From: Paulownia fortunei
Lineage: Eukaryota > Streptophyta > Magnoliopsida > Lamiales > Paulowniaceae
Direction of reading: 5' to 3'
NCBI GenBank assembly: GCA_019321725.1
Contig: CM033123.1
Coordinates: forward strand, 1,248,960-1,312,959
DNA: 64,000 nt
Within the stretch, counting starts at the first letter, position 1, and every line of letters begins with the position of its first letter. The notes beneath the pieces were generated by a model. The model searched no databases, was not told where the DNA came from, and worked only from the letters and a program-made list of their open reading frames with translations. A program made the translations under genes and the position numbers. Positions 48,501 to 61,527 of this stretch are shown in pieces.

Positions 48501-50051
48501 ACCTAGGAGGGTGCATCTTCTCAAACTGCATCAGTTCTTTTCAATTTGAACATCAAAAGTAACAAAATATGTATTGTGAAAGAATAAAAATCCTGGGTTT
48601 CTGTAGTTCAAAATTTTTATGCCCGTGAACGAAATGGTGATTACATTCAAACAAGAAACTGGATATATGGAACATAAGAACCTTTTCTTTCTCTTAATCT
48701 TATCTACATAATTTCCTGTCAAAATGTCTTGTTTCACCTCTACTTTGTAGAGTCATATTATATGATTCATGAACGTTTTTACAGATAGACTGAAGAGGAT
48801 AATATTCTTATTTATGATGAATTTGAGCATGATCGATCTTTCTTGCAAGGAAAAGAGTAAAGGTCAATGAACTTACATTTTCATTAGTCCTTAATCCAGT
48901 TCTGTGTTCACATGAATTCTGAGACTCTAAGATTCTGGACCTCCGAACCCTGTTCCTGAGCAGCATGATAAGACAAGAAATTTATAAGCATTTAAATCAA
49001 GCCTGTTATCTCAATATTGCTCATCTGTTTGCCAATTCTGTTCCTTTTACTCGCATCTTCAATTGGAGAAGTTTGAAGTCTTGCAATTTTTAATAACATA
49101 CTTCTGTTCCAATTTGATTGATCTTAGAACAAATTCAAATTCTAAAGTTACAATATAAAACATCTTAAATTTGCATTAGAAAGTGGAAATTTCAGCATCT
49201 TCAATCTTCATGAATCTAATCTGAAGTGCATTATGCATATGATACTTTTCCATAGAGGTCACTGCTGAGAATTGACAGAAAAACTTACATGGTACATTGT
49301 GACTGTTCATCTGCCAAAGAAATGCCATGGCCTCGATTTCCCTGACGAAAATCGCCACTAGACATGATCTGATAGTACATTAACCAGGGCTTATATCTTC
49401 TTGCCATCCATCTCATCACATCATCAACCATGCCATCATCAAAATCACTGAGGGACACAGTATTTATTCGTCGACTGCCAAATGATTTCTCAACTTTGTG
49501 CCTAATGAACAAAGGAAACAGACTCCGGCAAATTCCAGGAGCAAATTCTGTGTATATAACCCGGGGGAGATTGAAACTGCCTGAAGAAAATGCATAGCCA
49601 CTTGCCACTCATTCTTTCTCACCAATTCAACTATAGACAGGTAAAAATATGAGCAGCAGACTAAGTAACTGTTTGGAATCCCCAATGTAACTCCATTCTC
49701 ATCCAATGAGGCAGGGACTTGTAGCATCTTCTCTGAATTCTCCAGCCTGCTTGCTCTCTCTTCCACACATTTGGCTTGAGCTGCTGCCTCAATACTGTCT
49801 ATACCCCAGTAAAGATTTGACAGTACTGAATGCTCTGAAAACTCGAAAAATTCCTGTGATTGAATCTTGAGCTTGGAAGTGCATTTCAGTTTTAAGGCTA
49901 TCTGGGCTTCAGTATCTTCAAGAATGGCAAGCATGTGCTGATTGATTATGTTAACAAGTGTACGTACCGAGTCGATGTCTAATTTCTGATTGTCATCAGA
50001 AAAATGTAATGGAGCTGGAGGAGGGATTGAAGCCATTGGATATTGTGACAT
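42531..50051 (-). CDS. LIN-like ARM/WD40 protein, U-box absent, frameshifted
   Basis: Relative of LIN/CERBERUS, the E3 ligases needed for rhizobial infection in legumes, and of the Arabidopsis WD40 protein AT3G06880 (from memory). Seventeen exons on the minus strand: 50051-49289, 48955-48877, 48525-48271, 48152-48055, 47974-46838, 46413-46272, 46117-45872, 45773-45479, 45137-45016, 44269-44150, 43988-43857, 43760-43638, 43546-43436, 43361-43218, 43134-43009, 42771-42655 and 42548-42531. Phases agree at every join except inside exon 1, where one base is missing in a C5 run (49563-49567); with that base the model closes at 1342 residues. The N-terminal LIN domain, a helical ARM-like middle, and WD40 repeats from about 44269 (GAVTALIYYKGQLYSGY, ADGSIKVWD) to the family-typical end GWIPL are clear. 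I see no U-box (no PITG..F.DPV block), so ligase activity is doubtful. Confidence 0.85.
44579..44830 (-). other. Candidate in-frame cassette exon in the LIN-like gene
   Basis: Inside the intron between 45016 and 44269, a 252-base open stretch is bounded by a good acceptor (TTTGCAG|GCC at 44830) and a good donor (GTGAAT|GTAAGAA at 44579). It is exactly 84 codons, and both flanking exons meet in phase 0, so its inclusion keeps the frame. It encodes a Leu/Ser-rich segment (CLCLSLSASTLAWHSY) and a basic KRKRER near its end. It is not part of the LIN family core as I recall it, where the flanking exons join directly. Confidence 0.5.
49563..49567 (-). other. One-base frameshift site in LIN-like exon 1
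   Basis: The minus strand has CTCCCCCGGG. Upstream the frame is NEWQVAMHFLQAVSISP; downstream the family-like text (VIYTEFAPGICRSLFP) is in the +1 frame. Exon 1 is 763 bases, one short of what its 3' splice phase needs. So one C is missing, by mutation or by a homopolymer error. Confidence 0.85.
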
Positions 50052-53000
50052 ATTTTGACCTCATGAAGAAGAAGAAAAACAAGATTGCTTCAAGACAGAT
50101 AAGAGGAAGAAAAATTAATACACATATTTATATGTGTTTGTGTGTGTTTTCTTTTGATGAATAATAGAGGTTTTCTGCACTTGCAGCATCCACTCGTGAC
50201 TACTGCAGACAACTCCAAATTCCATTTAGGTGAACCTCTACCCTCAAAAAGATTGCTACAGACAGAAATTATGGCTGTTACTTCCTTCAAAGGAGGGACA
50301 GTGGGGCTACACAACTATAAGCTAAACATTTTCTGCTAATAGTTACTTTATAGGTATTCTTCTTTACTAATGTTATCTACTTAAGCACTTAATTACTTTC
50401 TATAAAGCTGTTGTTAGTTTTCAGATCATAAGGCAATGATTGATACTATGTACTAATGTTAATTTACTGTTTATGTCTGCAATTATTGTCATATGATAAT
50501 ATGTTTTGTCATTAATTTAATTAAATTTGCTAATATCTTTAAGTTGCACATATACTGTGAAGTGTAAAGTAAGCTTTTGAAAAGGTGTTTTGCTGTAACT
50601 GGTATGGGCACTATGGTTTTTATTGTCTCTTTTGTGACATTGATTGTGGTGGCAAAAATTGTTATCCTGAATGAAGCAGACATGCACAGTACATACATTA
50701 TTCAATTATTTATGTTGATTGATTTGTTTTCTCATTTATTGCTTTTGAATGTCTCAAAATTTTATTCAATTGAATTTATACATCATGTAAGAATTTTGTT
50801 GACCATGAATAATTAATGGTAGGATGATATTTGTTTATAATATGGCTAGAGCTTCTTTAAAAAATACTTGGAACTAAAAACCAAAATAAAATGGTAACAA
50901 GAATCAAGTTAAAAAATAGGATAATATTTTAAATTATATTTTATTATCAAATGGTCATAATCTGCACTGATTTGTTATCAGTAATATGTATATATATAAC
51001 TGGGGTGAAGATTACATTTTCACAAAAATTACACCATAAAACTTGCATTTATCTTCCATTGAGGAGGGTTAGGGGGTGGGGTAGGAGAGGATGCTGCCAA
51101 TTTGTATCCTTTTCACACACACACACACACACAAGAGACAAAAACACAAAAATGGATTTTTGGTGCAGTTGGATTAAATTTGACCATTAAATTTCGTAGA
51201 AACAATGACATTTGTTATTCCTCTTGGTAGATTTTGTTTGATTAGAGTACAATACATTCTTTAATTTTTGACTTATCAATTTCTGGGGTTATGAGTTCAT
51301 TAATCAAATACAAATTTCAATTATTATTTTTTTGGCATTTTTCTTACTTAGACCATTGAATACAAGTGTTTTTGCACATACACATAAAAATCAAACTTGA
51401 AATTTTCTTTAATTTCTGCCCTTAAATCAGATGAGGGACATTAAAAAAGATCCAGATAGATATTAACCAATTTATATATTATTACTACTATAGTTTATCA
51501 ACATCATTATTAATATTGACGTGCAAACTAATCCAACTTGTTGACTTATCAAACTCAATACTCTGTTAGTTGGCTACCACCTCTCAGTCCTTTGATGGAC
51601 AGATAGATGGATGGAATGATCCTACCTACAACACATACAAATAATTAGGAGTTCTTAAGATTTGTTCAGGAATATCCTTTTAATACTCAAATCAACAAGA
51701 GCTAGAAGATAAATGAAGGAGTACTTTCAAAATAGTATGGACATTATATTTATAGATATTTAAATTAAGACTTGAACCCACGAGCTTTTTGTGTGTTTTT
51801 GGATTTTGAGGACTCTTACATTTTATTGGGCTAAAATTTAATATTTTTAAAATTTATTAATATATATCTATCTTATAAATATATTTAATACAGTCTATTA
51901 ATTTCGTGAACTTGATTTTACCTCTTATTCTTATTGAATATATCAAATATTATTATTGTTATAGTTATTGTTATTATCAAGAGGCATGTGAAAACACAGA
52001 TTACTTTTTCTTGCTAGTGCCAACATACATTAGAACCACATGCTCCCCTATTGCAGCTTGACCTGTCCGAACAGAATTATTCAGTTCAGATGAGCTGGCC
52101 CATTGTAATAACAAATCAATGCTACTATATTTTTGCTTTCTAAAATTACCCTCTATTTTCACTGAAAGCCATTCAACTAATCAGTAATTCCTTTTCAAAC
52201 CCAATTTTTTTTATTTTTTTATTTTTTAGCAAAACATACATAGCAAAATCTCCACAGCCATATTAATAAGTTTTTTCTTTGAAAATCCCATGAAAATGTG
52301 GGCCAATTATCATCTAGATAAAATGTGTGATGGTTCACAAAAACATGGATATCTCTGACCCAAATTTAATTATCTTTTGTTTGGTTTGATGAAGGCCAAT
52401 TCTGAAATACCAAGTGAGGCTGTAATGAAAGGGACTTGACCCACAACAGCAGGCAGAACCCAATGCAACTGATTAGTCCCCCTTTGGAGGACCCTTTTGT
52501 GAAATTAACCTCAAGATTTTGGCAATGTCTCAATTTAGCATGTTGTCACAAACTTGCCCTTTTCAAGTGTTGGTATGATAGTTACTTTCCCAACACCATC
52601 CTTCGCACTTAGCTAAGTCAGCCTCAAATCAACGTGTCTGATAGTAGAGTCGATATCTTCTTCAATATTCAAAAGTTACGTGTAATTTTAATATGTATCT
52701 TGTCTGTGTATACAATACTGTACACATACATAAACATAAAAGCGTGCAACGTGCAAGTGATGAGTATGAACTATAGTTAATTGTAATGAGTACTATTTAG
52801 AGATATAGATCTAAGGATTGATATATGTGAATTCAAAGGTCAAGATTGGTATCAAATGTGGGTCATAAAACAGATTGGAAGGGAATGCAAGCAAGTTCTT
52901 GTCTGTCACGGGCACAATAACCCATTGTCCTATAATATAGATCCTTTAATTTCTAGACTTTGGTTCAAACTCACATGTAATATATATGATGAAGAGAAAT

Positions 53001-54956
53001 TGATGAAAAAAGAGAATAAGACAGTTTCTTTTATGTGTTTCCTAAGAAACTAGAACCTAACTAAAGCTCACACAAACTTTGTCCAAATATAAATGGGATA
53101 CCAACATTATTGCCAATCATAGAATCAAATATTGGGGGTGGGGGGAGGAAAACTTGATTTCCATGAACAAAACAAAATGGAACAGCAAGATTGCATTTGT
53201 ATTCTTGTGTTATACAAAAACCAAGAAATTTGAGGTTTCTAACTCCAATATTTAAATCATGATTTTGAAGATTATCAAGAACAAATTCTTGAACAATTAT
53301 TGGAATTTTATTCCCTAATGGAAGAAGCTAAATGATTGAAGTTTTAATACTATGCCTCTATATATAACATTAGGCCAAGAACCTCATAATCACAAGACTA
53401 AATCAAGAGTTTGAAATTGTAAACCAGGAAATAATAAGTGGTCTTTCATCTTTTTCATCACAAATCAATCACAAGTAGAGAAAACCCGTGAACTATCAAA
53501 GATGACATTAGTTGGAGTGTTATTTCATGTAAAAGTAAAGCAGCCATTATTATCAAATAATTCGACAAATAAATTATGCTGCCGAACAATCTGATCCTAA
53601 AGAGAAGTAACCTGTGACATAGTACAGTAATTTTATTTTATTTTATTTTTATTTTTATTTATCACGTGAATTGACCGTAACATTTGTGATTGTTTAATTA
53701 GTATGATCGATAAAGTACGTTTTTTTTTTTTTTTGCAAATTTAGAAAGCTTGAAGCTTCAAGTGAAATAATTGTGATCTTTTCATTGAATTCTTTTTCAT
53801 TTATCACAGAAGCCTATAATTGCTGGATGATCAGGAATGTTGAGGAATAAATTGGGTGAATTTTGAATATTTAAGGGTATCCGGTTAACCAATGGACATT
53901 TAAACCCACCTGGATCCAGATTATCTAAATAAGGTTTTATTAAGTCAACCACTTGATTTAGGTTGGGCTAATATTGACATTCTTGAAAAGTGGGCCTTCT
54001 TCTAGCCCATTAACGAATGTTTAATTCCAATGTCCACAACTTTTCAGTCCATTACCTATGCCACTACAGTAGAGCTATGAACTATTTTCTTGGATTTCAT
54101 AATGTCAATCTCCTTTATAATGTTTTACAATATAACACAAATTTAATGTACACATACACATAAAAAAATTAAATTAAAGTGTAACTCTAGATGTTCAATG
54201 TAAGTTAATTAAAATTAATAAATTATGACAAAGAAGGTGAATGTTTTGGCGGAACCTAGAAAGAGTTTATCTTTTCTAGGGCTGAGCCGGAGGTAGGGTT
54301 CAAAGAATTGATCAAATGAAAAAATTCCACAAATTGTTCTAAAATACTTATTTCCATAGTTTTTGACTAATGATGGGAACTTGTTCAAACTCACGATTAG
54401 AATAACACGAAATTAGTCGAACCCAAATTATGACCCGACACCTATATGTGACATGGGGCTTAAGAATTTTAATTTGGATTTTCTTTTTTCTTTCACAGAT
54501 ATTCAAATCCATCAGCTTGCATAATGCATTTTCAACTGAGGCAGGCCAAGAAATCATGGATACTTATGATGATCTCATGAGAAACTACTAACTTCCCTAG
54601 AAAAATGAGTAGTTGATGGATGCTCATGAACTCATTGACCTTATAATATTATTTTGTTGCATGCATGCATGCAAAGTAGTTATACATCCAAGTCATATCA
54701 ATTAGATGCTCTCTTAAACTATATAATTTCAAAATTATGATCACCTAATTGTTGAACACTACACAAAGTTTGTAACCTAAACTATAGTAGATAATTACTA
54801 ATACAATAAATAACATATACATATATATATATATATATGTATATATATGTATGTATATCCAGTCTTCTTCATTCTACTTTTCTTGGAAGAAATGATCCCT
54901 TGACTGATCAAAAGTAGAAAACACACCAATGCCAGTCCATTCATCTGCTTTTCCAT
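50052..54956. other. Intergenic region, about 4.9 kb
   Basis: Promoter of the LIN-like gene (left side) and of the STIG1-like gene (right side). It contains a (CA)n tract at 51113-51131, a G-rich stretch near 53132-53147, a T17 run near 53719, and (AT)n at 54816-54840. No open frame has family motifs or splice support. Confidence 0.6.
54657..54674. promoter_or_regulatory. Perfect 18-bp RY-type palindrome
   Basis: TTGCATGCATGCATGCAA is its own reverse complement and contains three overlapping GCATGC and two CATGCATG cores. RY elements bind B3 factors such as ABI3, FUS3 and LEC2. It lies 283 bases upstream of the STIG1-like start; a regulatory role is inference. Confidence 0.5.
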
Positions 54957-55400
54957 ATGCTTGGAGCAAATCATTTCTTGAAAAAAAGTAGATCCATTTT
55001 CATCCATTATTACCATCCCTTTCTCTTCTTGTACTTGGCTATAGTAATATCCCATGTATTTGCTGAAAAAAGCATGCCAAAAAGGGATTTTCCCACACAT
55101 TTTAATTTCTTGAGGGGAAGAAAAAAAGTGCTGTGGTGTGCTAATGATCCAGATGTGTGTTCGGATCCTGAGAAAAACCCATGGGGAGGTACCACTTGTT
55201 GCTTCCAGAGGTTTTGTAAGGACATCTTGAATGACCCGAATCACTGCGGGTCGTGTGGCCGGATTTGCAGGTTCGGGCTTGTTTGCTGTGGTGGGAATTG
55301 TGTAGACACAAGAAGTAATCCTCAGCACTGTGGGGCTTGTTTTGAGGAGTGCCCTGGGGGAAATAGGTGCTCCTATTCAATGTGTGATTATGGTGGGTAA
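54957..55400 (+). CDS. STIG1-like cysteine-rich secreted protein
   Basis: Member of the Stig1 family of small secreted proteins; tomato STIG1 acts at the pistil and promotes pollen-tube growth by binding a receptor kinase. Single exon, 147 residues. Residues 12-36 form a signal-anchor-like segment (FLFLYLAIVISHVFA), so the protein is probably exported. The mature part has 16 cysteines between residues 61 and 143, with the family pattern CCFQRFCKDI, HCGSCGRIC, VCCGGNCVD, HCGACFEEC and CSYSMCDYG. The first ATG of the frame at 54957 was chosen; it gives a rather long n-region, but no later Met precedes the hydrophobic core. Tissue and partner are unknown here. Confidence 0.92.
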   Translation: MLGANHFLKKSRSIFIHYYHPFLFLYLAIVISHVFAEKSMPKRDFPTHFNFLRGRKKVLWCANDPDVCSDPEKNPWGGTTCCFQRFCKDILNDPNHCGSCGRICRFGLVCCGGNCVDTRSNPQHCGACFEECPGGNRCSYSMCDYGG

Positions 55401-57861
55401 TTTATTCATCTTACTTTCTTAAATAAACTTAATTTCAAAGGATTTTTTTTTTATCTAAATTGATTCAATATTTTGATTGCTCTTTCAATCTAATTTTCTT
55501 GTTATTTTTTAATGTGTCAACATGTATTTATGTTAAACTTTTGCATTGCCCGTGGCATATTTTTTATGTAAGTGAGATTATGATGAAATTGTGAGATATT
55601 AAATATCTATATTATGATGTTATAGAGTGAAATGTCGACATTATAATATATTGAATATGTATATAATGATGTTATATAGTAAAATATTGTCGCTATAATA
55701 CATAACTTAACTATTCACACTTCATAACCCAACTTGAATAATATTTAAGTCCCTATTTGTTATTCGCCTGGGATCTTTATTCTTGGAACAACTGCAATTT
55801 GGCCTCTAGGATGAAGTTACATATGTATGAAATGCCAACTTTGTTAATTTATTTGATCAAAATTCAAGAATGGGACTAGCCCAGTACTTCCTTTCTCCAG
55901 CAATTTTTTGTTCCTTTTTTGCAAGATACAAATAGAAGAAACGAGATAAAAATGAAGGCTACTGAAACCAGCTTGATTGTTGACTGTTCAAGTGATGCCA
56001 TCTTATGATTCTTGTCTACTATTTATGTTGTTTCCAACACAGAAAAGGCCAAAAACGTCAAACAACAAACCTCATAAAAATCTGATATTGAGAAATTAGA
56101 CCACACGATCGCATTCTTCAGTAGGCCATGGATTTTAATTCCACTGAAATACCCTTCAATAATTGCTATTGATCCACCATTTAAATAATTATGTTTTGCT
56201 TTTCACAACAAGAATGGATTTTTAACTTTTTTTTTTAATATAGATTAAGCTATATTGGAAGGGCTGGCACACATAATTATTTTATATATTCATGAAATGA
56301 TTTAATATTAATTTGTCAGAGGGATTATTTCTGAATCTGATGCCATATATATAAATGTATGATTATTGATATGACACACTAAAACATAGCCTACCCCATC
56401 TTATGATAATATTCTTGTGCCAGTCCCACTTGAATTATTGTTATCAATTGGGTGCTAAACTTTCGTCACCATACCCCAAAATTGTCAATTTTTTGCTTTT
56501 TTGGTGCTTCCTAAATTGTAGAAATGCACATGACTAATTAACCTTTGCCGTGTAAAATTAATCCTCCCGTAATTCTATTTTTTACTTGTTCAAATTTTTT
56601 AAAAAGTATAAAATTCTAAATAGCATTTATAAATAAATTAAATTATTCAATATTCATATCAAAATCGATTGTTAAAAATTTATTTAAGTTCGATTTGTTA
56701 AATATAATAAATCAAATTTGAATATATATTTTTCGTTTGATAAAATATGAAACTCATCTCGTCTCGAACTCGACTCGAATAGTAAAAAAATAATAAAATA
56801 TATATAAAAAATTAAATTAATTGAACTCGATAGATATTTAATTTAATTAAAATTTATTTAAATTAATAAATTATGAAAAAAAATTAATAATGGTCCCCAT
56901 TTCCAATTGCATAGAGATCCCCAAAATTCATTCCTTTTTGCCCAAAAAGTGTCCTTGTCCGAAAAAATCTATTTTTGCCCCCCCGAAAAGAAATAAGTGC
57001 CCCTAATTTCATGCAAAAAATATGTTGAATAACTCTTATTTTATTTTATTTAGTTTTTATTTGTTATATATCAAAATTCAAGGCAAAGTATTGAAGGACT
57101 TGGAAATTTCCCCCTGCCGCGTTCCATCCCTTGGGGATAGAAATTTCCACTTTCCACTTTCCTTCACGACTACTGCCATCATTTTGCATATTGTTTTTTC
57201 TATTTTTATTTTTTCCTAATAGAATATTGAGATCACATAATAATTTTTTAAGATTAGAAAATTCGTTGCTACATCCAAAATCCAAAGTCTAAAATATGTA
57301 AGTTAAACACGATGCGTGCATGAAATAAACACAAAAATTATTGAATCTAATATTTATATCATAAAGTTATAGTATACACAATTAAAATATTGATTTTTAT
57401 TTAGCATCTATTTTTCTCGTATAAATTGTATACATAATTACATGAATTCGAACAGTTTGAATATTTTATTACAATTATATATTATATTTTATAATATATA
57501 TTACACATACATGTTGCACATATAATATATTATTTAAAATATATGTTTAAAATTAATTATATATACATAATATAGATATATAATAAATATAATATAAAAT
57601 TTAACTAATGACTAACATAGAATGCATGAAAAAAACAGAAGAAAAACCTCGAGTGGGAACATAAATGATTATTTTCAAAAGGAAGCGCGTCCAAAACCAT
57701 ATTTCAAAAGACCCCATACCACCCACTCCCCCAAGTGTGCTACTTTTATTTTAACCCTTCCAAAAGAAACACACACCAAATACAAAAGTGAAAACAAACC
57801 CAAACCAGTCACTAAGAGCAAGCCATCACACACAAACACACACACACACACACAATTGAGA
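55401..57861. other. Intergenic region, about 2.5 kb
   Basis: AT-rich, with no supported gene. From 57622 to 57861 the frame of the next gene is open, but it looks like untranslated leader: a run of low-complexity KTKYKSENKPK-type text ending in a (CA)n tract at 57834-57854, just before the chosen start. Confidence 0.6.
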
Positions 57862-58221
57862 ATGATAGAAGACCGCCGCGCCGGGCCTCCCCATGCCGCC
57901 ATCCTTGCGGCGGTAGTGGTGTTGGTGATGGTGGTGCCAACATTACTCGGCGACCAAGGCGAGGCCTTAACAGACTTCATTGCCGAGCTGCTCAGCCCGG
58001 TGGGGCTGCTGCTCCTCCCCATAGTCCTCCTCCTCACCATCCAGTTCCTCTCCTCCGACAGCGGATCCTTCGTCTCCGGACTATTCTCCTCCGGAGAGCC
58101 CAACTCCATCCACCGCGTCAGCGGATCCCCCGTCGGCGTCGCCCTGTTTCTCCTCCTCGTTTTGTTTCTTCTCTACAACAGAGTGTCCATCTTCGGAGGC
58201 GATGACGATTCCGGAGACTGA
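57862..58221 (+). CDS. Small three-helix plant membrane protein
   Basis: Uncharacterised membrane protein of 119 residues, single exon. Hydrophobic helices lie at about residues 12-30 (AAILAAVVVLVMVVPTLLG), 43-63 (LLSPVGLLLLPIVLLLTIQF) and 91-106 (VGVALFLLLVLFLLYN), with a Ser/Gly-rich loop SSDSGSFVSGLFSSGE between the second and third and an acidic tail GGDDDSGD. The start MIEDRRAGPP at 57862 was preferred over the in-frame ATG at 57622 because GC-rich, codon-like sequence begins only here and a CA microsatellite lies just upstream. I cannot name the family with certainty; similar short transmembrane proteins exist across eudicots. No function is proposed. Confidence 0.75.
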   Translation: MIEDRRAGPPHAAILAAVVVLVMVVPTLLGDQGEALTDFIAELLSPVGLLLLPIVLLLTIQFLSSDSGSFVSGLFSSGEPNSIHRVSGSPVGVALFLLLVLFLLYNRVSIFGGDDDSGD

Positions 58222-61200
58222 TGTTTCGATCTAAAACCGGCATGAACATGAAATTTTTCTTTGTTTTTGTGATCTATTTTTTGTGTTTTATGGTTATTTT
58301 TTGTTAATTTCTTTGGCTTTTGGTGGTATTATTATTATTATTATTTTTTATAGTAGTTTACACGTAGTATTGTACGGACGTAAAGCGAGCTCGTGTATGA
58401 ACGTGGGGAGCTGGGTATGTACTTATGAAATTACGAAAATGGCCCTGTTGTTGACTTTTTGATACTAGTGTTCCATGTTCGATAAGATAATTTGTGAGGG
58501 CATGCTCTTGTGTATTCATAGTTCATTCCAATGTTTTGGTACTAATTTTTGTCTACATTAACGTATTGTATATATATATTTTAATTATTAAACCTTACAC
58601 TTGCTAAAATAATGAATAATAAGATTATTGAATCAATACAACATATAAACCTTGGTAACTTAGGAAGCCGATAATTTACGTATAATATGGGAATTTCATG
58701 AGTTGTCAGTTTGAATCATATACCTAAGGTAACTATATAGACTTATTATAGCGTAAAAATACAAAGTAAAATAGCTTTTCAGTATAATTTAATGAAAAAC
58801 TATAAGGAAATATTGTTACAAATATAATTAAAATGATACTAGAAACATAATTGCACAATAATTTCATTATTTATGCATTGTGCCATATATTTTCAAGAAA
58901 TTTCCTACATGAAATTAAACAAATTTTAGACACTTGGTCCATGTACATTAAGTCCTTGTTTATGCTCTTATGATCTCTTGCATTTTTCTTTCAAGTAATC
59001 ACAATCATAGTACATCATAGTATTGTGTTACTTTATGTAATTTTGCCTTTATGAACGAGGGTTTTATTGTCCACCCGCAAACGTCATCCGCGCCGGCTGT
59101 CGGTGGTTGGCGCATCCCTTTCTGCTAGGTCCAAGCTATAACACTTTTTCATTTTCCAGTTCTGTCCTTGGATCTTTTGTGGAATTACTTTGTGGTTTCA
59201 CTCGTTAATCACTAATCTCCATTTTCTTGCACGTGGGCCACTTCTATGCTTTTTACGAACTTGAATTTAATATATGATCTGGATCAGATGACATTTTTGT
59301 ACCTAAATTTTCCTTTTCTTTTTATATATATATATTTGATAAAAATATGTGGCAACAACTTTCTTGTTTCTTGGTATTGAGATCCCTGAATTTGCACAGT
59401 GATTCTTAGGGAGTATGAATCCATGTATTGTTTTCTCATTTATGTAGGATGATTGTGATTTTCTCAAAATCTCGATAATTTAGAATAATCCAATGGTTTT
59501 CTCACTACAACATAGTAGATGAAACACTGATCAGACATCACACGCACCCACATAGTCCAATTGTAGGAACAATATTAATTTTTCACACATCACAATTCAA
59601 AGCTGCTCATAATAGGGTTGACGGCATACATCCTTGGACATTAAAAACTTGAATCAGCAACATATATCATCAACAGGATGCCTATGCATCCAATTACATA
59701 TCCATTCAATGGTGATGTTCGCATCATCGAACAGACATGGAGGCTGGCTATAAACGTCATGTGAGAAGGTAATGAACAAAAGTTGATGTAGAACCATCCA
59801 AGAAGAAAACCTGTTGGTTCCAGACTCCCAGGGCATGCATGCTTAACAATTTTAAAGCAGCAACACATGAAAAATATTGAAAAGCTCACATTATTAGGGG
59901 CTGAAATCTCAGTTGTTGTCAAATAATTTCGATTCTATCCATAATGCTAAGATTCAGTGTATGGCTTGGGGGATAACTGCAATACAATATACAGAAATGA
60001 TAACTGTTGCATGGTTTGTTCATGCAAAAAACCTCCCCACCACAGTCCATCATCCAGTTGCAACAAGCACATGGCTAGAGAGTCAAATCAGAATCAGGAG
60101 GCAGAAGCTTCATCAAATTCTTCTCCTCTTAGTGAAGGATTTCCGTGGAGGATGTATATGATAATGTGTGGATGACAATCTGGGAGGTCATCCACTCCTA
60201 AAATCTGCTCACATGACAGACCAAAATCTACAGTTAGAGCTGGCAATATTTCCATCCACCACAAAATTACCAAGAACTCATAGTCAACATGTATGCACAT
60301 GCAAAAGTAGCCACAGTTTGAAACAATGACCTCAACAGTTTTTAACACAAATGCAATTCGAAATTGTATGCCATAGCTTTCTTAGAAAGAACTTTCGCAA
60401 CATCTAGGATAAATATAGCACATCTGAAGATAAATTTATTGACTTATCACAAAAAATACAACAATTCTCAAGGACTCTCCAAGTAGGAAAATAACTGGTA
60501 AAAGTCCAGCATACTCTCTATACAGCCTATTTAATTAATTTGCAACATCAATCTAGGGTATTGAAGCCATCTTTTGTCAGAAAAAGAAGAGGAGAGAGCT
60601 ACTAAATTGTGTCCTCTATTGAAAATAGAACCAGAAAGCACAAAAGTTCTTCAAATGAGTAGGGGAAACAATGGATTAAAAAAATTAAGACCAGAATTTT
60701 ATAGTCCCACAATGTAGGCAGGCACTTCGAATTATAAGGCTCTTCTAAATTGGGCAAGGGACAATCCAAATTAAATTTGGTCAAGATTGGCTGATCTCAG
60801 TGACTCAAACTAACTGAGAACCACTGCACCATATCAATATTTCCAAAATCATGAAGATTACGGAAATAAAAGACACAAGCCACAAGATTATTAACTTGAA
60901 CTTGGAAAAATTTAAAAGCTTCAACTATTAAGGTTCGTTTATTCAGGTGATCACAAACTTTGCGCTTAAAGTGGGCATTCCATTGAACAGCATAATCTTG
61001 CCAGGTCATAGCACTCTGGGAAAAGTAAAACTCATCTCTTTAATTTTCTCAGCATGAGGAGGCAGTGGTGTGCATTCTCTGTTCACTATGGCTCATTATG
61101 TTTTGCAACATCATGTTACTCACCAGAAGGCTTGCACAAACCAATTTTTCACTTCAAGTTCTCCTGACCCATCATTTTCTAAACAGCATTTCAACATTTA

Positions 61201-61527
61201 TTTCTCATATCCAAAGTTACATTCTCCAAATATTCAATCTTTAAAAATCTCAGAACAAACTCAATCAGGTTCATTGTTCCCTCTTTCTTTGTCATTCATA
61301 GGGTAGCACTATAATGTCCATCCTACAATCACACTTGTCTTATGAGATGTGCAACTTAGTTAGATAAGTAATCTTCCAACCATGTTATTGTTTTCCACCC
61401 AATAAGAAAGTGAAAAAATAAAGACACTTCTCTTGTAGAAGATACCATTTGAACCATCATATAATGGAAAGTTATGCTCAGTACATGTGAATAAAAACTG
61501 TATATGACGAAAAACTTGAGCTCACCT
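58222..61527. other. Intergenic region and probable DnaJ 3' trailer
   Basis: Left part: 3' flank of the membrane-protein gene. Right part, about 59560-61520: unexplained, moderate-complexity DNA to the 3' side of the DnaJ gene. A strong donor (AAG|GTGAGC) lies two bases after the DnaJ stop, so part of this stretch may be 3' untranslated exon. Open frames near 59641-59922 and 60797-61009 (minus) show no recognised family. Confidence 0.45.

Noticed and set aside
57622..57861. In-frame N-terminal extension of the small membrane protein
   Set aside because: The extension is low-complexity, ends in a CA microsatellite and lacks codon character; the start at 57862 fits better.
59641..59922. 93-codon open frame on the minus strand, with a hydrophobic Cys-rich translation
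   Set aside because: No family resemblance and no splice support; a second frame over the same bases looks equally plausible. Kept only as part of the unexplained DnaJ trailer region.
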